DNA of 21,747 nucleotides, taken from assembly GCA_964396055.1 (NCBI GenBank), contig CAYNDV010000073.1:1-21747 (forward strand), written 5' to 3'. This DNA is from CAYJPV01 sp964396055 (GTDB lineage Bacteria > Acidobacteriota > Vicinamibacteria > Vicinamibacterales > JAKQTR01). A program made the translations under genes and the position numbers. Shown here piece after piece: positions 14,012-21,698 of this stretch. Under the pieces are notes generated by a model. That model was not told where the DNA came from, ran no database searches, and saw nothing but the letters and a program-made list of their open reading frames with translations. Position 1 is the stretch's first letter; each line of letters opens with the position of its first letter.

Positions 14012-15718
14012 ATGGCAGCGAATCGGCGTGAGTTCGTTCAGGCGATTGGAGCGGGGGCGGCGGGGCTCACGCTCGGCAGGACGGTGCCGGCGTCCGCGTC
14101 CGGCGATCAGGGGCCGGGCGCCCCGGCTGGCTCTCGAGACGACGGGCCGGTGTTGCAGATCGGCGACCGGATTGCCGTCGTCGAGACGAGTGGCGGGCCG
14201 GTGCGCGGCTACATCCTGCGGGGCGTCCACTACTTTCTCGGCGTCCCCTACGGCGCCGATACCTCCGGCGCCAACCGCTTCATGCCCCCGCAGAAGCCGA
14301 AGCCGTGGACCGACATCTACAACGCGTACTGGTGGGGCCACAGCGCCCCGCAGAACATGGAGAACCGGTACGCGAACAAGTACGCGTCGTTCCGCGATCA
14401 CTGGAACTACGACGACGTGAGCGAGGACTGCCTGCGGATCAACGTCTTCACGCCGGCCCTCGGCGACGGCCGGAAGCGGCCGGTCCTCGTCTGGCTCCAC
14501 GGCGGCGGCTACACCAGCGGCAACGGCATCGAGCACGACGGGTACAACGGCGAGAACCTGGCCCGCTCCGGTGACATCGTCTTCTGTTCGGTGAATCACC
14601 GGCTCGGTCCCCTGGGGTACTGCAACCTCGCCGGCGTCGGGGGCGAGCGGTTCGCCGCGTCGGGCAACGTCGGCATGCTCGACCTGGTGGCGGCCCTCGA
14701 GTGGGTGCGCGACAACATCGCGCGCTTCGGCGGCGACCCCGGCAACGTGACGATCATCGGGCAGTCCGGCGGCGGCGCGAAGGTCTGCACGCTGACCGCC
14801 ATGCCGTCCGCGAAGGGGCTCTTCCACAAGGCGGTCGTGCTCAGCGGGGCCAGCGTGAGGGCCGGCGACAAGGGGTACGCCGAGAAACTCGGGTCGTACG
14901 TCCTTGCCGAAGCCGGGCTGGAGCCGGCGCAGATCGGGAAGCTGCAGGAGTTGCCGTGGAAAGCGTTCTACGACATCGCGACACGGGCCCAGCGCAAGCT
15001 CACGGCCGACCTGGCCGCTGGCGGCGGTGCGCCCGCGGGCATGCGTGGCGGCTTCAGCCCGTCGGTTGACGGCACCATCCTGCCGCAGCACCCGTACGCG
15101 CCGCAGCCCGCGCCCACCGCGGCGGCCGTTCCCATGATGATCTGCTCCACGTTCAACGAACAGGCGCCGGCGTGGACCGACGCGTCGCTGATGGCCATCA
15201 CCCTGCCCGAGGTGGTGGAGCGCGTCAAGGCGCGCGCGGGCTTCGGCGCGGGATTCGGCGACAAGGCGAAAGAGGTCGTGGATGCCTACGCGAAGGCGTT
15301 CCCCGACAAGAAGCCCGTGGAGATCTGGTCGCTGGTGAGCAGCAACCGCCAGGGCGTGGTCACGCTCGCCAATGCGAAGGCCGGGCAGCCCGCCCCGGTG
15401 TACGTCGCCTGGTTCGGCTGGCAGCCGCCGCTCTTCGACGGGCGCATGGGCGCCTTCCACTGCGTGGACATCTGCTTCTGGTTCCACAACACCGACGTGA
15501 TGCTGACGCACACCGGCGGCGGCGCCCGGCCGCGGGCGCTGGCGGGGAAGATGGCCGGTTCGCTGGTGCGCTTCATGAAGACCGGCGACCCGAACGGCGG
15601 GGGCCTCCCGGCCTGGCCGAAGTACACCCCGGCCAACGGCGAGACGATGATTCTCGATGATACGTGCGTTGTGAAGAACGATCCTGACCGGGAGGCGCGG
15701 CGAGCGCTGCCGGTCTGA
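14012..15718 (+). CDS. Tat-exported type B carboxylesterase
   Basis: A 568-residue protein. ATG 14012 is chosen because TGGAGG lies five bases before it and it begins a Tat signal (NRREFVQAIGAGAAGL); the frame is open upstream but overlaps the repressor leader. The body is a carboxylesterase family fold (PF00135): FLGVPYGA, SEDCLRINVF, VWLHGGGY (oxyanion hole), nucleophile Ser252 in GQSGGGA, acid Glu383 in STFNEQ and His483 in GAFHCVDI. The triad is complete. Relatives hydrolyse acyl, aryl or feruloyl-type esters. Its place next to the LacI gene and among arabinofuranosidases suggests de-esterification of plant polysaccharide or lignin-linked esters, but the acyl group is unknown. It is followed by the GH9-like gene 85 bases downstream, with an imperfect hairpin between them. 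Confidence 0.88.
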   Translation: MAANRREFVQAIGAGAAGLTLGRTVPASASGDQGPGAPAGSRDDGPVLQIGDRIAVVETSGGPVRGYILRGVHYFLGVPYGADTSGANRFMPPQKPKPWTDIYNAYWWGHSAPQNMENRYANKYASFRDHWNYDDVSEDCLRINVFTPALGDGRKRPVLVWLHGGGYTSGNGIEHDGYNGENLARSGDIVFCSVNHRLGPLGYCNLAGVGGERFAASGNVGMLDLVAALEWVRDNIARFGGDPGNVTIIGQSGGGAKVCTLTAMPSAKGLFHKAVVLSGASVRAGDKGYAEKLGSYVLAEAGLEPAQIGKLQELPWKAFYDIATRAQRKLTADLAAGGGAPAGMRGGFSPSVDGTILPQHPYAPQPAPTAAAVPMMICSTFNEQAPAWTDASLMAITLPEVVERVKARAGFGAGFGDKAKEVVDAYAKAFPDKKPVEIWSLVSSNRQGVVTLANAKAGQPAPVYVAWFGWQPPLFDGRMGAFHCVDICFWFHNTDVMLTHTGGGARPRALAGKMAGSLVRFMKTGDPNGGGLPAWPKYTPANGETMILDDTCVVKNDPDREARRALPV

Positions 15719-15720
15719 CC

Positions 15721-15756
15721 AGACGACCGCCGGCAGGCACGCTGCGGCGGCCGTCT
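15721..15756. terminator. Imperfect hairpin after the carboxylesterase gene
   Basis: Twelve-base arms (15721-15732 with 15745-15756) pair with one A-C mismatch around a 12-base loop, starting three bases after the stop codon. It may end transcription or attenuate readthrough into the GH9-like gene. There is no T-tract. Confidence 0.4.
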
Positions 15757-15803
15757 CACCATGCGTGCGCCCGATACGCCCCCGCGTCCGACGGGAGACC
15801 CTG

Positions 15804-18368
15804 ATGACCCTTCACTCTGAACACCTCCGTGTACGACCGGCGGCCGTCGTCCTGCTCACCCTTGCCGCCGTCTGCTGGCTTGCCGGGACGGCCGCCGGCC
15901 AGGCCCCGGGCCTGCGCCTCAACGACCTCGAGTACTTCGAGGCCCGCGGCCTCAACGTCCTCGTCTTCACCAACCAGTACAACGGCATGTTCTTCGACGA
16001 GAAGACCGCCGGGATCGAGATCATCCAGCACGGCGTCCGGCTTGCCACGGGCGGCGCGGTCCGCCTGTCGCCCACCCCGGAACAGTGGGACCAGATTCCG
16101 AAGCTGGTCGACCGCAAGGTCGACAAGGCCACCAACACCATCACGTGCCTCCTGCGGTACGAGGCTTTCGGGTTCGACTCGAGGCTGGTGGTGACGCCCG
16201 AGGGGCAGGGGTTCCGCGTGTCGGTCTTCGTGGACACGCCCGTGCCTGCGGCGCTCGAGGGCCGGGCCGGGCTGAACCTGGAGTTCCTGCCGTCGAAGTT
16301 CTTCGAGCGGACCTATCTGGCGGACGGCAAGCCGGGCATCTTCCCGCGTCATCCCACGGGGCCGACCATCGTCAAGCCCGGCGAGACGAAGATCCGGCAG
16401 TTCGAGGGCTACACCACCTTCGAGGACCGGGGCCGGAACGAGTACGTGGAGGCCCTGCCCGTGGCGTCAGGCCGGACACTGGTGCTCGCGCCGGAGGATC
16501 CCGAGCGCCGCGTCGCGATCACGGCGCTCGCCGGCGACCTGCAGCTGCTCGACGGCCGCAACCTCGCCCAGAACGGCTGGTTCATCGTCCGGTCGCTGCT
16601 GACCCCGAAGACGTCTGGCAAGGTGGCCGAGTGGGTGGTGCGCCCCCACGTCATCCCGGGCTGGACCCGGACCCCGGTCGTCGGGTTCTCGCAGGTCGGC
16701 TACCACCCGTCGCAGAAGAAGGTGGCGGTCATCGAGCTCGATGCGAACGACACCGCGCTGGCGACCGCGTCGCTCTTCGAGGTGCCGGCCGAGGGCGAAC
16801 CCATCGAGCGGATGAAGGCGCCGACCCAGCCCTGGGGCACGTACCTCCGCTACAAGTACGTCACGGCGGATTTCAGCCAGGTGGATCGTCCCGGCCTGTA
16901 CTACCTTCAGTACGGCGGGCAGAAGACGGAGACGTTCCCGATCGGGCCCGACGTGTACGACACCATCTGGCACGCGACGGCGGATGTGTGGTTCCCGGTC
17001 CAGATGGACCACATGGCGGTCAACGAAGCGTACCGTGTCTGGCACGGGCTGGCGCACATGGACGACGCGCTGCAGGCGCCGCTGAGCTTCCAGCACTTCG
17101 ACAACTTCCGGATGGGGCCGACTACCGACACGCCCTTCAAGCCGCTCGAGCGGATTCCCGGTCTCGCGGTGGGCGGGTGGTTCGATGCCGGCGACTTCGA
17201 TTTCGAGGCCCCTGCCCACGCGGGCACCATCCAGAGCCTGGTGGACACGTGGGAGACTTTCAAGCCGCAGCGCGACCAGACGCTCGTTGACCAGGCCAAC
17301 CGGTTCGTCGACATCCATCGCCCGGACGGCCAGCCCGACCTGCTGCAGCAGATCGAGCACGGGACGCTGCAGGTGGCGGCCCACTACCGCGCCTACGGCC
17401 GCCTGGCCCGCGGGATGACCGACTCGCAGCTCCACCGGTACCACCACCTCGGTGACGCGTCGACGCAGACGGACAACCTGCTCTACGACCCCACGCTGAA
17501 GCTGTACCAGGTGGAAGGCAACAGGAGCGGTACGCCCGACGATCGCTGGGTGTTCACCATTCGTATGCCGGCGAACAACTACGCGGGCATCGCGGCGCTG
17601 GCAGCCGCGAGCCGCGCCCTGCGGGGGTACAACGACACGCTGGCCGCCGACTGCCTGGCGCTGGCGAAGAAGGCGTACGCCGACGAGCGGCAGGTGGCGG
17701 CCTCTGCGTCGCCGACGGGGCCCGAAGCCGCGTTCGGCCAGGGCGCCGAGATCAACGCGGTGCTGCAACTGCTCATCGCCACGAAGGAGCAGGGCTACGT
17801 CGATCGGTTCAACGAGCTGATCTGGCCGGCGCTCGAGCGGCCGGGCGGTCGCAGTCTGTTGCCGGCGGTCAAGGCCCTGCCGTACCTCGGGACCGGGGCG
17901 GCCGAGAAACTGCGCCCGTATGTCGTGAAGTACAAGGCCGACATCGACGGCCTGTTCAAGGCCAATCCGTACGGCGTGCCGATCAGCACCGGCGGGTGGG
18001 CCGGCAGCGGAGGGGTGATGAGCTGGGCCTCCACCAACTACCACCTCCACCGCGCCTACCCCGACCTCATCGACAGGGAGGCGGTGTTCCGCGGCCTGTA
18101 CTTCCTGTTCGGCAGGCACCCGGCGTCGAACACCTCGCTGGTGGCCACGGTCGGGACGAAGTCGAAGCGGCTGGCATACGGGAACAACCGGGCTGACTTC
18201 GCGTTCATCCCCGGGGTGGTCGTGCCTGGCGTGATGATCCTGAAACCGGACTACCCGGAGCACATGGACGACTGGCCCTACCTCTGGGGCCAGAACGAAG
18301 GCACCATCGGTGGCGCGTCGCAGTACCTGTTCCTGGCGAACGCGGCCCAGGCGCTCCTGAAGAAATAG
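15804..18368 (+). CDS. Secreted GH9-like glycoside hydrolase with unusual N-terminal domain
   Basis: An 854-residue protein. ATG 15804 follows GGGAG at good spacing and begins a Sec signal peptide (cleavage near AAGQA, residues 30-34). Residues about 35-290 form a beta-rich domain I cannot assign. Residues about 293-382 look like the Ig-like CelD_N domain that precedes GH9 catalytic domains (GFSQVGYHPSQKK ... GLYYLQYGGQKTETF). The catalytic region, about 385-854, has GGWFDAGDFDF with Asp461 and Asp464 matching the GH9 DAGD nucleophile-activating pair, and GQNEGTIGG with Glu832 at the general acid position. The GH9 RNP-type block appears as FGRHPASNTS, but the usual PHHR segment is absent. The activity may therefore not be on cellulose; an exo-acting enzyme or a xyloglucan/glucosamine-type substrate is possible. 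Confidence 0.78.
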   Translation: MTLHSEHLRVRPAAVVLLTLAAVCWLAGTAAGQAPGLRLNDLEYFEARGLNVLVFTNQYNGMFFDEKTAGIEIIQHGVRLATGGAVRLSPTPEQWDQIPKLVDRKVDKATNTITCLLRYEAFGFDSRLVVTPEGQGFRVSVFVDTPVPAALEGRAGLNLEFLPSKFFERTYLADGKPGIFPRHPTGPTIVKPGETKIRQFEGYTTFEDRGRNEYVEALPVASGRTLVLAPEDPERRVAITALAGDLQLLDGRNLAQNGWFIVRSLLTPKTSGKVAEWVVRPHVIPGWTRTPVVGFSQVGYHPSQKKVAVIELDANDTALATASLFEVPAEGEPIERMKAPTQPWGTYLRYKYVTADFSQVDRPGLYYLQYGGQKTETFPIGPDVYDTIWHATADVWFPVQMDHMAVNEAYRVWHGLAHMDDALQAPLSFQHFDNFRMGPTTDTPFKPLERIPGLAVGGWFDAGDFDFEAPAHAGTIQSLVDTWETFKPQRDQTLVDQANRFVDIHRPDGQPDLLQQIEHGTLQVAAHYRAYGRLARGMTDSQLHRYHHLGDASTQTDNLLYDPTLKLYQVEGNRSGTPDDRWVFTIRMPANNYAGIAALAAASRALRGYNDTLAADCLALAKKAYADERQVAASASPTGPEAAFGQGAEINAVLQLLIATKEQGYVDRFNELIWPALERPGGRSLLPAVKALPYLGTGAAEKLRPYVVKYKADIDGLFKANPYGVPISTGGWAGSGGVMSWASTNYHLHRAYPDLIDREAVFRGLYFLFGRHPASNTSLVATVGTKSKRLAYGNNRADFAFIPGVVVPGVMILKPDYPEHMDDWPYLWGQNEGTIGGASQYLFLANAAQALLKK

Positions 18369-18375
18369 GCGGCCG

Positions 18376-18407
18376 CGATCCGTGCCGCGCGAGGGCGGCA
18401 CGGATCG
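18376..18407. terminator. Perfect hairpin between convergent GH9-like and GH51 genes
   Basis: A 13-base perfect inverted repeat (18376-18388 with 18395-18407) around a 6-base loop fills most of the 46-base gap between two convergent stops. It probably acts as a terminator in both directions. There is no T-tract. Confidence 0.65.
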
Positions 18408-18414
18408 GCTTGCG

Positions 18415-20031
18415 TCACCGCAGCGTCAGCACCACCACGGCCCTCGGGGGCAGGGCGACGTCGAGGGCGGCGCCCCTGAGGGTCGCGCCGGTGAACGCCA
18501 CCGGCCTGACCGCGTCCGGCGCGGCGAAGGTGTTGTGCGCGTTGATGGCCGGCCCGGTCAACAGGCGGCCGCTCACGGCCTGCGGCGCCACACCGGTCAG
18601 GCTGATGGTCACTGTCACCGGCTGCGACGGGTGGGTGTTGACGAGCGACAGGTGAATCGCGGAGGCGTCCGCGGCCCGCGTGGCGGACGCGCTCACCATC
18701 GGGATGCGGTCCGGGCCGAACGCGTAGTCGGGGGAGATCAGCTGCACCGGAAGGACCGTTCCGCCCTGGTGCTCCTTGAACATCTCGAACACCCAGTAGG
18801 TGGGCGTCCGCAGCATCTTCTCCTTGTCCGTCAGGATCATCGCCTGCAGGACGTTGATCGTCTGGGCGATGTTGGTCATCGTCACGCGGCCGGCGTGCTT
18901 GTGGAAGATGTGGAAGTTGAGGGCGGCCACGATGGCGTCCCGGACGGTGTTCTGCTGGTAGAGGAATCCGGGCTCGGTGCCCGGCTCGACGTCGTACCAC
19001 GTCCCCCACTCGTCGACCACGAGCCCGATCGTTTTCCCGCCGCCCGGCCGGCTTGCGGGCCCCGGCCGCGCCTCGCCCTCGGCCGCCTGCATGATGGCGG
19101 CGTGCTTGGTGATCAACTCGTCCATGACCAGCGTGGCCTTCAGCGTGGAGAACCACTGGTCCTCGCCGAACTGCGTGGCCGATCCCTTCTTGCCCCAGTT
19201 GCCGGTCGGCAGCGTGTAGTGGTGGAGCGACAGGCCGTCCATCCGGCGGCCGGCGATCCGCATCATGACCTCGGTCCACTCGGTGTCGCGGCCGCCTGAG
19301 CCGGCGGCGATGCGGTAGATCGGCCGCGTCCGGTCGTAGTTCTTGATGAACGTGTTGTACTTCCGGTACTCGTCCGCGTAGTACTCGGCCCGCATGTTGC
19401 CGCCGCAGCCCCACGGCTCGTTGCCGATGCCGAAGTACGGCACCCGCCAGGCCTTGTCCCGGCCGTTCTGCCGGCGCAGGTTGGCCATGGGCGAGATGGC
19501 GTCGGACGTGAGGTACTCGATCCACTCCATCATTTCCTGGGCCGTGCCGCTGCCGACGTTGCCCGTGATGTACGCGTCGGTCTCGAGCTGCTCCACCAGG
19601 TCCATGAACTCGTGCGTGCCGAAGTGGTTGTTCTCCACCACGCCGCCCCAGTGGGTGTTGATCATCGCCGGGCGTTTCTCGCGTGGCCCGATGCCGTCCT
19701 TCCAGTGGTACTCGTCGGCGAAGCAGCCGCCGGGCCACCTGAGGACGGGGACCTTCAGCGCCTTGAGCGCCGCCACCACGTCGTTGCGGATGCCGCGCGT
19801 GTTGGGAATCGTCGAGTCCGGGCCCACCCAGATCCCCTCGTAGATACCGCGGCCGAGGTGCTCGGCGAAGTGGCCGTAGACGTTGCGGTTCACGACCGGC
19901 CCGGGCTGATCGGCGCGCAGGGTGGCCGTGGCCGCGGCCGGCGCGGGCGACTGCATGTGGCTCGGGGGCACGCCCAGCAGCAGGATGACGACGACGGCAA
20001 GAAACACACGGGAAGCAGCGGTGATGCTCAT
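18415..20031 (-). CDS. Secreted GH51 alpha-L-arabinofuranosidase, second close paralog
   Basis: A 538-residue protein. ATG 20031 is preceded by GCGAGGA and begins a Sec-like signal (ASRVFLAVVVILLLG); the frame is open upstream to 20136 but that part has no signal or start support. Barrel motifs: YGHFAEHLGRGIYEG, RWPGGCFADEYHW, general acid/base Glu205 in IGNEPWG and nucleophile Glu341 in VVDEWG, then a C-terminal beta-sandwich. It closely matches the 7101-8726 protein along its length, with a Gly/Pro-rich insertion of about 18 residues (near 315-335) just before the nucleophile strand. Duplication followed by divergence is likely. It has its own promoter (TAGAAT at 20058-20063) and no LacI-type operator, so it may be controlled differently from its sister. 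Confidence 0.92.
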   Translation of the reverse strand: MSITAASRVFLAVVVILLLGVPPSHMQSPAPAAATATLRADQPGPVVNRNVYGHFAEHLGRGIYEGIWVGPDSTIPNTRGIRNDVVAALKALKVPVLRWPGGCFADEYHWKDGIGPREKRPAMINTHWGGVVENNHFGTHEFMDLVEQLETDAYITGNVGSGTAQEMMEWIEYLTSDAISPMANLRRQNGRDKAWRVPYFGIGNEPWGCGGNMRAEYYADEYRKYNTFIKNYDRTRPIYRIAAGSGGRDTEWTEVMMRIAGRRMDGLSLHHYTLPTGNWGKKGSATQFGEDQWFSTLKATLVMDELITKHAAIMQAAEGEARPGPASRPGGGKTIGLVVDEWGTWYDVEPGTEPGFLYQQNTVRDAIVAALNFHIFHKHAGRVTMTNIAQTINVLQAMILTDKEKMLRTPTYWVFEMFKEHQGGTVLPVQLISPDYAFGPDRIPMVSASATRAADASAIHLSLVNTHPSQPVTVTISLTGVAPQAVSGRLLTGPAINAHNTFAAPDAVRPVAFTGATLRGAALDVALPPRAVVVLTLR

Positions 20032-20057
20032 GACTGGTCCTCGCAGAGTGGTGCCCG

Positions 20058-20063
20058 ATTCTA
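20058..20063 (-). promoter_or_regulatory. Candidate -10 box (TAGAAT) for the 18415-20031 gene
   Basis: On the minus strand TAGAAT precedes the ATG at 20031 by 26 bases, leaving room for a short leader containing the GAGGA ribosome-binding site. A GC-rich palindrome lies directly upstream of it. Confidence 0.5.
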
Positions 20064-20083
20064 GCCGCGCGGACCCGCGCGGC
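20064..20083. repeat. GC-rich inverted repeat next to the GH51 promoter
   Basis: Eight-base perfect arms (20064-20071 with 20076-20083) and a four-base loop lie immediately upstream of the TAGAAT box, where the promoter spacer should be. It could end the GH140 transcript, serve as an operator, or both. Confidence 0.45.
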
Positions 20084-20111
20084 ACAACCCGCCGGTGAGG
20101 CGTGACATGCG

Positions 20112-20126
20112 GCGCCGTGCCGGCGC
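20112..20126. terminator. Small hairpin after the GH140-like gene
   Basis: Six-base GC arms with a three-base loop sit just past the stop of the minus-strand GH140-like gene. Together with the repeat at 20064 it may reduce readthrough into the GH51 gene. Weak. Confidence 0.3.
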
Positions 20127-20132
20127 GGCGCG

Positions 20133-21605
20133 TCAACGCGGGAGAGCCGCGCCAGGGGGCGGGTAGTCCAGCGAAGCATCGTCGAGCACGAGCACCCAGT
20201 CGTGACCGTTGCCCGGCTCACCCGGCGGCACGAACCGCAGCGACGCGCGGTCGCGCACCCCGACGAGCGTGGCCCGACCGTCCCTCGGGTTGAACCACCA
20301 TGCCCGCACCGACCGCGAGGCGATGACGCCGGGCCGAATCGCGAAAGGACGGCCCGTGTAGGTATACGCGAAGAGGTAGCCCGGACCCTTCGTGGCGATC
20401 ACCCGCTCGTACTGCTCGCCGTTTCCCTCGAGAAGGGCCTCCGCCGCGTGCGTCCGGTCGAAGTACGGGCGCGACAGCATCAGGGCCTTCAGGTGGCGCA
20501 TCTGGCCCGCCCCGGGATCGTCCAGCGCTTCCACCCATGTGTTCCTCGGCGAGTAGGCACCCGCTCCGGCGTCGGCGGCGTGAAACTGCATCACCGCGTT
20601 GTTGCCGTACGTGTGGCCGCACGCGCCGGCAAAGACGGACCAGTACGCGTAGCGCCGGGCGTCGGCGTCCGTCCAGTAGGGCTGGGCGCCGTCGTGCAGG
20701 CCCTGCGGAATGTTCTCGTACGAGGGCTCGCCGTCGAGCACCGGCCTGGGCGGTTGCTTCGCGTAGTCGTCGAGCACGAATCGCCAGTTGTCCTCGCCGA
20801 AGCGCTTCGGCGAATCGGTATCCTGGTCGTAGCGCCGGTGCCCGGACTGGAACATGTTGAAGTCCAGCCACGGCTCCTCGTGGAACCACGTGGAGGACTG
20901 CATGCGACCGAAGGGATGGAAGGTAATGAGATGACGGGGCGACCCCGCCCGCAGCGTGCGGCCGAGTGCGCGCCAGACATCGATCTGCTCGTTGCCCTTT
21001 GCGTCACCACCGACCAGCCACACCACATTGGAGACCTCGCGGTACCGCGCGGCCAGGAAGCCGCCGTAGGCGGCGACGTTGCCGGCGTTGAGCGCGCCCG
21101 ACTTCACCACCGATCCCCACGCCGGGACCAGGGCCACCTGGAGCCCGCGCGCGCCGGCTTCCCGGATGACCCAGTCCACATGATCCCAGTAGTCGTACGC
21201 CTCCGGATCCGAGGGATCGTTCCCCGGGGTGAGCCGCGGCCTGCCCGGGTTGCCCTCCACCAGCGCCGGTGCGCCGTGGGCCGCCCGCATGAGCGGCGTG
21301 TGAAGCACCATGACCTGAATGACGGTGAAGCCCTTCGCCTGCCTGTCCCCGAGGTAGCGCAGGGTGTCCCGGCGGTCGAGGCGGCCGAGCAGCAGCCACG
21401 CCGTATCGGCCAGCCAGAAGAAGGGCGAGCCGTCGGATGTCTGGAAGAAACGGTGGTTTGCCGAGACCGACACGCGCACGGCAGGGGCGGGATCCGCGGC
21501 GATGACCGCCGCCAGCGCCAGCGTGACGGCGACTGCGGCGACCGGGCCACCGCGCCGTCGCCATGCAGCCAGCAGGATGCCAAGGGCAGGGCGGGGTCGG
21601 CACAT
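20133..21605 (-). CDS. Secreted GH140 apiosidase-like glycoside hydrolase
   Basis: A 490-residue protein from ATG 21605; the frame is open to GTG 21662 but neither start has a clear ribosome-binding site. The N-terminus has a hydrophobic segment (residues 21-36, Ala/Val-rich) that should be a signal peptide or anchor. The DUF4038/apiosidase barrel follows: RFFQTSDGSPFFWLADTAW at its start, likely acid/base Asp201 in WLVGGDAKG and nucleophile Glu293 in PVLDGEPSYE. The C-terminal part (GYLFAYTYTGRP, RAWWFNPRDG) matches the putative collagen-binding-like domain that closes these proteins. Characterised GH140 enzymes release or cut at apiose in rhamnogalacturonan II, but the family is broad and uncharacterised members are common, so apiosidase is a tentative function. 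A TAGACT box (21653-21658, minus) lies upstream. Confidence 0.8.
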   Translation of the reverse strand: MCRPRPALGILLAAWRRRGGPVAAVAVTLALAAVIAADPAPAVRVSVSANHRFFQTSDGSPFFWLADTAWLLLGRLDRRDTLRYLGDRQAKGFTVIQVMVLHTPLMRAAHGAPALVEGNPGRPRLTPGNDPSDPEAYDYWDHVDWVIREAGARGLQVALVPAWGSVVKSGALNAGNVAAYGGFLAARYREVSNVVWLVGGDAKGNEQIDVWRALGRTLRAGSPRHLITFHPFGRMQSSTWFHEEPWLDFNMFQSGHRRYDQDTDSPKRFGEDNWRFVLDDYAKQPPRPVLDGEPSYENIPQGLHDGAQPYWTDADARRYAYWSVFAGACGHTYGNNAVMQFHAADAGAGAYSPRNTWVEALDDPGAGQMRHLKALMLSRPYFDRTHAAEALLEGNGEQYERVIATKGPGYLFAYTYTGRPFAIRPGVIASRSVRAWWFNPRDGRATLVGVRDRASLRFVPPGEPGNGHDWVLVLDDASLDYPPPGAALPR

Positions 21606-21652
21606 GAGGAACCACGCTTTCCGGGGGGCCGCTTCGGGCGGTCCTGCCGCGC

Positions 21653-21658
21653 AGTCTA
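21653..21658 (-). promoter_or_regulatory. Candidate -10 box (TAGACT) for the GH140-like gene
   Basis: On the minus strand TAGACT lies about 48 bases before ATG 21605, the same hexamer as before 1591 and 14012. No -35 box is evident. A divergent promoter for the last gene lies close by. Confidence 0.35.
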
Positions 21659-21686
21659 GCACGCGTCGGCCCCCCGCCTTTCCGGG

Positions 21687-21692
21687 TACACT
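21687..21692 (+). promoter_or_regulatory. Candidate -10 box (TACACT) for the last gene, possibly leaderless
   Basis: TACACT ends six bases before the ATG at 21699, so transcription would begin at or next to the start codon. No Shine-Dalgarno sequence is present, which agrees with a leaderless message. Confidence 0.4.
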
Positions 21693-21698
21693 GTCGCC

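Noticed and set aside
13888..14013. N-terminal extension of the LacI repressor
   Set aside because: LacI proteins begin with the helix-turn-helix; ATG 13887 has a good ribosome-binding site and the extension is Pro-rich with no match.
13901..15511. A 536-codon open frame on the minus strand opposite the carboxylesterase
   Set aside because: Shadow of a gene with a complete catalytic triad and Tat signal; it would also overlap the repressor leader.
16467..18401. A 644-codon open frame on the minus strand opposite the GH9-like gene
   Set aside because: Shadow frame of a gene with signal peptide and GH9 motifs; no recognisable domain of its own.
18278..20221. A 647-codon open frame on the minus strand overlapping the third GH51 in another frame
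   Set aside because: Same-strand shadow in a different frame; its protein is compositionally Arg/Gly-rich and lacks motifs, whereas the GH51 frame has both catalytic Glu motifs.
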